Below are positions 56,787 to 64,000 of a stretch of DNA of 64,000 nucleotides, one piece after another. Within the stretch, counting starts at the first letter, position 1; each line of letters opens with the position of its first letter. The notes below the pieces were generated by a model. The model was not told the origin of the DNA. It ran no database searches and saw only the letters and a list, made by a program, of their open reading frames with translations. The DNA is from Sporobolomyces roseus (Eukaryota; Basidiomycota; Microbotryomycetes; Sporidiobolales; Sporidiobolaceae), in assembly GCA_016617785.1 (NCBI GenBank), contig JADILM010000003.1:2232001-2296000 (forward strand), written 5' to 3'. A program made the translations under genes and the position numbers.

Positions 56787-57982
56787 TCAAACGAAAGGAA
56801 GGATAACGAACGAAATTCGAGCGCGACCATCCAATTGATCGAAACTTTGAACAGCCTGCGGCGATTCGAAGGAGTCGAGATCCAAATCAGGCCATCTATC
56901 CGTCAATTCTCGCGGTAAATTGTCTCCCCCGTGGAACACGATTCTGTCGATTCGCATTCCTGGATCTTCACCCATCATGATCGCAAACAAGCGTGAAAAG
57001 ATTTCCGTTTCTTCTTCACTGTCGTAAAACTCGTCAAGATACAAAGAGTCAAGACTCCAGCCCCGACAAGCGAAAAGGTTTCGCAAAACAGCAAGTTCGG
57101 ATGGAATCGAAAGGTGACGAATGTTGGGGTGTTGAGTGATTGCGGCAGCAGGAGCGCACTTTCCTCCTTGTCTTGCGCAAGGATAGAGAGACTTGAAAGG
57201 TACGGAAGCATGCACTCGACTGCAGCATATGGGAGGCTCGAAGTTAAGTAATCGAGGTGTCGGAGATTTGGCATGTTGAAAGGAGAGAAGAGCTGCTTGC
57301 AAGTCGCCGCAACTTCCGCATTGTTGAACTGATGTCGAGAGTATTCAGTCGGGTAGAGTTCTAGGGTGAGCCTCCGAAGGTTAGGAAGTCGAACTTGAGC
57401 GGGAGCTGGGTCGATCCGCAAATGAAAGGACTGGTCGCACATGGCCTCCTCAATGAGCAGCTCCTCAAGGTCTGAGAGTCAAAGACATTAGGTGAGTACA
57501 AAGAAGAGCGTGGAAGAAAGAATACACGCACTCGTAAAGCAGTTAAAATCCCTCATTCAAACCCCCTTGTCAACGCTGCCGTTCAACAACCGCAAATACC
57601 GCACTTGACGCCATGTCTCGTCTCGAGTTCTGCCTACTAAGTCGTCAATGTACCTCTCGAATGTCAAGTACTTTGGTGTTCTACATCCCGCGTTGATCAT
57701 GCGTCGTGTCCTCCGCGTTACCTCCTTCGCCAGGCCTTGGTCTGATTTCCACACCTCCAACGAGTCCCGCTTCCGATAACAAAACGGTTCCCTCGCGATA
57801 GCGTAGATTTCCTCCGTCAACACTTCCTGTGCGGGATACCTCCAAGTTTTGTGTACGACTGCGAACACCTTGAGGTTTCGGTTTCGTTCTAGGTATCGTT
57901 TGCGATCTTTGGAGGGCGAGTCGCTGACGATGGAGAAGATATCGAGGAGAAGCTCGGGAGGAAGGGAGATGGCGAGAGACAT
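56787..57982 (-). pseudogene. F-box/LRR family pseudogene
   Basis: Begins MSLAISLPPELLLDIFSIVS and FAVVHKTWRYPAQEVLTEEI, a normal F-box start. The frame meets TGA at about 57570 (after VDKGV), then continues MRDFNCFT to the usual intron (GTGCGT...CTCAG) and N-LEELLIEEAM. LRR text follows (LPNLRRLTLELYP, MPNLRHLDYLTSS, LPYLSSLSILA). Near 57180 the frame shifts: the matching sequence resumes as ITQHPNIRHLSIPSE, LDSLYLDEFYD, RIDRIVFHGGD. The end SFDQLDGRARISF is a poor match to EDFDGR. One nonsense and one frameshift make it a likely pseudogene, unless the TGA lies in an unrecognised intron. Confidence 0.75.
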
Positions 57983-58411
57983 GTCGAGAATTGTATGATT
58001 GAAGGGAGTTTGGGCAGAGTGGGAGAAAGTGGACGAGAGAAAGTGGACGAGGGAGAGCGAGGACTTGTCGGGATGAGGGGACGACGAGTGAAGTGTCGAA
58101 GGTTAAAAGGATAGATATCGGAGGAATCCGAATGGAGAGGATCTGAAAAAAGGAGACGAAGAGTCAGCGGGTATTGGCTGAAGAGGAGGGAGCGGAATAC
58201 TCACGGAGTTGCAGCGCGACAAGCAGTATTGGATACGTGCGCTAGAGCTCAAATCCTGTTGAGGTCGACCTTGCGAGTGAATTTGGAGGAAGAAAGAGAC
58301 GAAACTGAACTCGTGCCATCTCCCGTTCAGAAGGTCCGCGGTACTCCGAAGCGACGACGACGACGGCGATCGAAAGTACTAGTGTTGTAGAGCCGTACAC
58401 GAGAGTCAAAG
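57983..58411. promoter_or_regulatory. Divergent intergenic region between F-box pseudogene and the unknown gene
   Basis: About 430 bases with the CGG-CCGCGG element at 58333-58348, which lies about 355 bases before the F-box start and only about 65 bases before the plus-strand ATG at 58412. Confidence 0.45.
58333..58348 (-). promoter_or_regulatory. CGG-N4-CCGCGG element with CGT tract
   Basis: On the minus strand: CGGAGTACCGCGGACC, preceded by a CGTCGTCGTCGTCGCTT tract. It is the cleanest copy of the shared element and may serve the pseudogene at 57982, the gene at 58412, or both. Confidence 0.55.
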
Positions 58412-59383
58412 ATGCCGAAACAGCGAAGCGAGATGACGAGACGAAGCGAAGTCGAGGAAATTGAGGATTCGAAACCCGCTGAAGCTGGCAGCACGATGAA
58501 GACGCTGGCTCACAGGAGACCGGAGCGGATTTGCGACAGCTATGAGCCAGGGACTAGCGATCAGCTGATCGTCAGAGGCAGCGATAACAGAGGAAAACGA
58601 GGCGAACCTTTCGAAATTCTTGCTATCCCCGTCTCGTCTCTCACAAAGCTGTCCCGTCTCGACAGGCGTACGATCCTGAAGTCCTACCCATGCTATTCTC
58701 ACTGCTGTTCTTCTCTAATACAAGCCTGCAGCTTTCCTTCCTATTGAATCAAGTTCTTTGTCCGACCTTCCGTCATTCTTGCAGCAGCTTCCTCAATAGT
58801 TTGCTCGTAGTATTGGAACTAGATGTTGAGTATTCCGTAGGTGTTGTAGAAGCCCGTAGAGTCGAGAGAGGTCGAGGGCGAAGGTTTCAAGATGAGATGA
58901 TTCGATGGGGCCGTAAGGCCGCTGGACTAGCTTGATCCTCCTGCGGAACGACCTATCGAGCTTCATGTCTTGATCTGGAGGTCAGAGGGGCGAATCAGGA
59001 GCAGTCTGAGAGTCGAAGAGGTGGAAGGTAGGAATAGAACGAGAATCGCTTCGAATTTGGAACTCTCAAGTCTCGCAAATTCACCATCACTCTCTGATCA
59101 CAACGATTCGAGTAGAGGACAGCAACAGACGTTTCCAGTATCGAAGTTCAGAAGTAAAGTAAAGAAAGCGAAAGAATTGGCTCAAAAACCGAAACCATAT
59201 CGAAAGGAGTGGGAACTATTCTTGAAAGCGAGGGCAGTGAAAGGGAGAGAAGAGGGGGAAGTCAAATTATATAGCAGCAGAAGGAAAGAGGAAAAGGGGG
59301 GAATAGAAAGGATCGAAAGGAGTGTGAAAGGGGAACCTTTGAGAAAACTTTTGAGTGTGAGGAAGAGGAAGAGGAGGAAGTGA
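58412..59383 (+). CDS. Unrecognised basic protein, exon structure incomplete
   Basis: An ATG at 58412 opens MPKQRSEMTRRSEVEEIED, running to SLTKLSRLDRRTILKSYP at about 58688. A later exon, from about 58930 to the stop at 59381-59383, reads ERPIELHVLIWRSEGRI, KFRSKVKKAKELAQKPKPYR, KEWELFLKARAVKGREEGEV, and ends in a very basic RKLLSVRKRKRRK tail. Between them (58690-58925) is a protein-like stretch (VVEARRVERGRGRRFQDEMI) whose splicing I could not settle. I do not recognise the family; the basic helices and tail fit a nuclear, nucleic-acid-associated protein. The stop lies 40 bases from the stop of the convergent RSF1-like gene. Confidence 0.45.
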
Positions 59384-59422
59384 GAGCGAAGTAGAGTGGG
59401 ACTTGATAGAAGCTATGAGAGC

Positions 59423-62400
59423 TTAAGGCATTGGAATTCCGAATTTCTCGGAGAAATGTTGTTGATAAGCTGGAGGTAGTTGACCCAACAACCTAGGATC
59501 TTGTTGTACCCTCGCACTCAATTCTTCGTAAGTCATTTGAGGTTGAGCTGCGGGTGCTGCGGGGGCGGGTTGAGGGGCGACGGGTTGAGGAGGAGGGGGA
59601 GGAGAAGGTTGGGACATGGTAGGAGAGACGGAATGTTGAACGTGAGAGTAAGCTGAGGGGTGGTAGAGAGGGTGATGTCCATGACCGTAAGGTACTCCAT
59701 TTGCGGGCATAGGTTGTTGCTGAGCGGAGAACAAAGAGCGACAGTCAGTTTCGATTCGACTGTGAACTTTCTCGTATCGACTCACCTTTTGAGCCTTGGC
59801 TTTCTTTGGTGCAGGTTGAGCCTTGCCAGTTTGAGCTTTCCTCTTTCCACCGATCGCTTGAGGTGGAGGAGCGACAGGAGCGGGAGGAGGAACGAGGATA
59901 GGTGGAGGAGGAGGAGGTAATTCGTGAGCGGGAGGAACAGGTCTAGGACGACGGCCAGGTTGAGCTTGACAGCGAACGCAGTAGAATTGATAAGCGTCGT
60001 CAGAGTAGTTGACGGGATGTCGTCCTTCCAAAGCGTCTCGTTGAATGTGACAAGGTAAATGTTGCCATTCTTCGCATTGTTCACAACAAATCGTTTCGAC
60101 TCCGTCGTCCTGTGACGTTTGAGCAGCTCTCATCAGCTTCTCCATCTTATGAAGTGGGTGAGAAGAAGCGGTGAAACTCACGATGTTCCATCCTTGACGA
60201 CCACAAACTTCGCAATCAGTGTACCAAGGAGGTTCTTCGTTCAAAGGTTGAGCTAAAGGAGCAGCAGGTTGTTGTTGATAGTATTGAGGAGGAGCGACAG
60301 GTAATTGATCTTGAGCGTGCATCATTCCGTCGTCGTGAGGGTTGATTTCCGCTTCGAATTCGGCGAGTTCTGCTTCTGCTGCCTCCTTTTCGGCTTTCAA
60401 TTCCGCTCTTCGCTCTTTAGCTCGTTGACGCTACAAGGCACGTTCTCCAGATCATCAGTCACCGAACACTGGAGACTCGCGAAAGAGAGAGAAGGGAAAG
60501 CGTACCTTGACATCCTCTCGTTTCTTCTTCTCATTCTCCTTCTGAACACGCTTCTTCTCCGCCTCGATCGCTCTGTTGTACTCTTCCTTCTCCTCCTCAT
60601 TCATCAACTCGAACGGTAAGACGCCTCCATTCTGTTCCCTCGCTTCTTGCCTCTCTCGTTCCCTGACCTCTTCCAACATTTTGTTCTCCTCCGCTTCTTC
60701 CCTCGCACGTTTCTCGTCCTCCCTCTTCTTCAATCGCTCTTCTCTCGATTCTCCAGTGACTTGTTTCGAGGAACCGGCGAAGGGAGATGATGATCCGGTT
60801 GAATCGTCGAGGGAAGCCATTTGACCACGAGTAACTCGAGTGAATCGTTCAGCGAGAGCGGCTTCTTCTGCTGCGAGTCGAGCGACAGTGTCCATAGTAG
60901 AATCGCGTCCTCCTCCTCGAGTAGTACCTCGTCGTTGAAGTGAAGCGATTTCTTCATCTCTAGATTTAGCTCGTTCCTGGAAACGAAACGCAAATTGAAT
61001 CAGGATTGAACAAGAGAGATCGAGAGAGAGGTAGGCCTAGCTTACTTGTAGGATCTTTTGGTATTCAGGAATCCAATCCAGAGCATACTGTCTCAAATCC
61101 AACTCGTCTTGATCTTGGGAATGTTCGTATCTATCGGCGAATTGTTGCCAATCCTCGAGAGTGATGCAGACCTACGTCGACGAGTCAACCTTCTATCAGT
61201 ACTCACTCAAGAAGAGATAGATGAGAGAGAGAAAGTTGTCGACGTACAGCTTCCCATTCTTTGAAACCAGGAGTATTCTCAGCTCTCCACCTCTCTTCCC
61301 AAATCTCTTTTTCCCAACTCGGCATTTCCCTCATACTGTCCCTCTCCTCCGCCGCTTTCAACCTCTCTTGTTGCTCCCTCCCTTGTTCCGCTTTCTGCCT
61401 CTCAGTATCCTCCAACTCGGCATCCAAATCCTCCTCATCCTCCTCCTCTCCAATTCTCTCTCCATCTCCAAATTCCCCATCCCCATTCTTGTTGTTCTTC
61501 TTCTTCTTGAACCCGGCACCCTCCTCTTCATCCTCTCGTACTTGTCGGAATTCACCACTCTTCGGATCCCTCTTCAACTTGAACCTAACCGTACCCGTGA
61601 TCGTACCTTTCTTACTCTTGTCCCTTGGCCCAGCTCTCAATCCCAACAAACTCTTGGGTTTCGTGATTGGGTTCGGAGCTTCTGGACAACCGAGAGAGCG
61701 AGCTTCGACGAGAGTTGGAATGGGTCGTTGAATCCAAAGTCGATCGTCAGAGAGGTGGTAGTAGTAGTTTTGGGAAGAGTCGAGTCCGGTGGGATCGAGT
61801 CTCTGCTGAAGGAGGGGTCAGATTGAAACGGATCAGAGGGAGAGGGGAAGGAAGGAGAATAAGAGGCTCACCCAGGCAGATTCTCCGTCGAATTGCAAGT
61901 ATTTACGGAATTGTCGATCAGGATCAACCATGTGCCATTCACAAACATTGTAAATCGCGTCGATCTGTACGGCTCAATGCTTTCCCTATCAGCTCCCTGT
62001 CGAGATTGATAAATAGTAAAGAGTCGATAGCGCACCTTTGTTTCGAGTGAAAGATCTTTCCATTCAACTGCCCTCTGTTCCTCCCACCATTCCTCCTCTC
62101 CCTCCTCCTCTTTGACTCCATTCCCATTCTCCTCCTTTTTCACCTCTTCGAGTTCATTCTCCAATTTAACCGTTTCCTTTTCTTCTTCCTTATCACCCGC
62201 AATAACATCCGCCAATTCACCATTGAACGCATCATCCTCTCCTTCTCTCGTCAAAGGTGGTTGCACTGCCTCAGTACTGTGCTCCTCCTTGACAAGTTTC
62301 CTCCTATATTTCTTTCCCTCTGCCAATCTCAACCTCTCCTCTTCTTCCATAAAGATCCCTTTCTTCCTTTCCTCATCAATCTCATCATCTGATGATCCCG

Positions 62401-63136
62401 CCTCTTTAAGTTTCGCGAGACGTTCAGATTCAATCTCTTGTTCTACTATGTGAGAGGGTACGCGAATCCATTGATAGAATGGGTTGTCTTGTCTCAAGGT
62501 GACTCGACGGTTGTAGGAACGTCTCAAAGCGTTCAACCAATTCGTATGACTGTTAACTCATTTCGAGAGGAGAGAGGAGAAGATAAAGTGAAGGAAAAAA
62601 ACAAAAGAGAGGGAAAGTTATTGATAATTAGTTAGGCTCGCTCAAAGTTCGTGGGATGAAGGAGAAACAGGGAGTGTTTTGCTTACTTTGTGTTTCTATC
62701 GTTTGCGAGAGTGTTTAGGAGTTTACCGAGCATGTAAGGGAGGTAAACTTCTTGTCCGATTCGAGAGGGTAATAAATCTTGTTCCAATTCCTACACACCT
62801 CTTGATGGATCAGTTTAGAGTTCACTGATAGTACTAGGTGATCATTGAGCGCGTAGAGTGAGAGATAGAGAAAGAGGGGGGAACGGGAGGCTTGTTTACT
62901 CGTTACTCCTTTCTCCTTCTCTCCTTCTTCCCTACCTCGCTCGATCACCTAGTAAGACAGAAGGGAATGTGTAGACTCACGTAAACTTGGTGTTTGAAAT
63001 CCAAGTGATGAGAGTAGAGTCCGACAAAGTGAGAAACTGCTGCGAGTTTATAACTAGTTCTCATCACTTGTAACAGTTGTTCATCTGTACGAGTATCTTG
63101 TGGAGGTTGTTGAGGTTCGATTGGAAGTGGTTCCAT
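59423..63136 (-). CDS. RSF1/CECR2-type WHIM domain and PHD-finger chromatin protein
   Basis: Ten exons join in phase: 62981-63136, 62687-62790, 62036-62549, 61872-61964, 61248-61802, 61046-61171, 60506-60976, 60182-60430, 59786-60109, 59423-59719 (962 residues). N-terminal helices with acidic spacers lead to a WHIM-like block: DAIYNVCEWHMVDPDRQFRK, then WRLDPTGLDSSQNYYYHLSD with DRLWIQRP. A long Glu/Arg/Lys helix region follows, then a PHD finger split by an intron: CEVCGRQGWNI, CCEQCEEWQHLPCH, FYCVRC (C4-H-C3 order). The tail is Pro/Gln-rich. WHIM plus PHD is the layout of ISWI-remodeller partners such as RSF1, CECR2 and yeast Ioc2. The finger likely reads histone H3 tails; partner identity is inferred. 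Confidence 0.85.
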
Positions 63137-63295
63137 CCTTGTAGGAGGTTGAGGTCGAAATGGGGGACAGGAGGGATGGAGAGAGGGAAAAAAGGAGGGA
63201 AGGGAGCGACGCCTTTCCATAAAAGGAAATCCCTTTCGACTCTCTCTCACAAAAAATATCGACACTCTCTCCCTCGAAGTCACAACTATTCAAAG
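63137..63295. promoter_or_regulatory. Short divergent promoter, RSF1-like gene and TOM70
   Basis: Only about 160 bases between the two start codons, so the core promoters must overlap or sit side by side. No specific motif recognised. Confidence 0.5.
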
Positions 63296-64000
63296 ATGGC
63301 GTCTACTCCAGCTACTACGACAACAAGTGGATCATCACTATCACAATTCTTTACATCTCACCGTCGAGCCCTCTTGATCACTGCAGCAGCCATCACCGTT
63401 TCAACTTGTGGTGTCCTTTATTACAACTCTCAAATATCTGGATCTCCTCCTCCTTCAACAGGTTCACAGAAGAAGAAGAATGGAAAGAAGGGAAAGAAGA
63501 GTACGCCTGGATCAACGGGAACTATCGAAGAAGAGCAACAGAAGGATGAGCAACTTAAAACGAATGAAAAGAAAGATGATGACGGTTAGTTTAAACACCT
63601 TTCGAATGAATCAATCGAGCAGTTCACGGGACAAGGTGTGGGGAGTAAGAGATCAAAGTTCAGTTACTAGTGGAGGCAGTGGGAGAGGGGAAAGTTTGGC
63701 AAAGGTCTTGCGTCATGGCAATCTTCAACCTACTCTACTGTAAAGAGAGGGATCGAAGGAGATAGTCATTATATCAAGGAGCGACATACTTAGTGTATGA
63801 TCCCCGAGTAGCTGAACTGACGAATCTCTCGTGTGTTAGATCCCCTCAATCTCTCCTCGACCGATATTTCCCTCATGTCGACCTCTGCACGATCGAAAGC
63901 CGCCCTCACCCTCAAAGCACGAGGCAACAAACTCTACTCTTCAAAACAATACGATCAAGCAGTCAAACTCTACTCGAAAGCGATCGAATGCGAGGAACAA
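63296..64000 (+). CDS. TOM70: Mitochondrial import receptor TOM70, N-terminal part (cut by window end)
   Basis: Exons 63296-63584 and 63840-64000 join in frame and run off the window. TOM70 is an outer-membrane receptor that accepts hydrophobic precursors and chaperones. The start has a short polar end, then a single anchor (ALLITAAAITVSTCGVLYY) near residue 30, a Lys-rich disordered linker (KKKNGKKGKKS), and after the intron the first TPR: AALTLKARGNKLYSSKQYDQ, AVKLYSKAIECEEQ. Anchor plus linker plus a TPR of the LKxxGNKLY type is the Tom70 arrangement. The rest of the TPR array lies beyond base 64000. The gene shares a 160-base promoter with the RSF1-like gene. Confidence 0.88.

Overview
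This is a 64 kb piece of nuclear DNA from a basidiomycete fungus, probably a yeast-like one. The genes are intron-rich, with introns of about 50-65 bases, GT donors and short AG acceptors. Arginine is often CGA and serine often TCG. The recognisable orthologs (SMC4, Bfa1/Byr4, SFP1, Rab18, RSF1-like, TOM70, eIF1) are typical fungal single-copy genes. I cannot fix the class (Microbotryomycetes and Tremellomycetes both look possible). I saw no rRNA, tRNA, CRISPR array or autonomous transposon.

Layout. 0-15 kb is a conserved block: the 3' end of a cytochrome P450, condensin SMC4 (-), the spindle-pole GAP subunit Bfa1/Byr4 (+), a syntaxin-like single-pass membrane protein (+) and a short DUF962/Mpo1-like membrane protein (-). 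15.5-20.6 kb holds F-box/leucine-rich genes on the minus strand. 21-30 kb is a second conserved block: an HPP-family membrane protein, a tiny four-exon hydrophobic protein, a BAR-like protein with a long disordered tail, and eIF1, whose start codon is split by an intron. 30-34.5 kb has a tandem pair of genes of an unrecognised family, a tail-anchored coiled-coil protein and gene remnants. 35-40.2 kb holds F-box genes on the plus strand, including a mirror-image copy of the 15.5-19.3 kb segment. 41-50 kb carries a large disordered protein with SWDDDF-type motifs and an SFP1-like zinc-finger factor. 50.9-58 kb holds three more F-box loci around a Rab18 GTPase. 58-64 kb holds an unknown basic protein, an RSF1-like WHIM/PHD chromatin protein and the start of TOM70.

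The most unusual content is the F-box/LRR family. There are twelve loci: six intact, three broken by stops and frameshifts, two conserved short forms and one 3' remnant. Intact copies share one architecture: an N-terminal F-box, one phase-1 intron inside an LPN-LETLH junction, and a C-terminal EDFDG(R/S)-type signature. A 3.7-3.9 kb segment with three of these loci occurs twice in opposite orientation, flanking a 17 kb core. Many members, and one gene of the unknown family, have a shared upstream element: a CGT-repeat tract followed by CGG-N4/5-CCGCGG. It looks like a zinc-cluster-factor site and may link the two families in one regulon. Exon joins given here were checked by reading frame and phase by eye; there is no transcript or database support.
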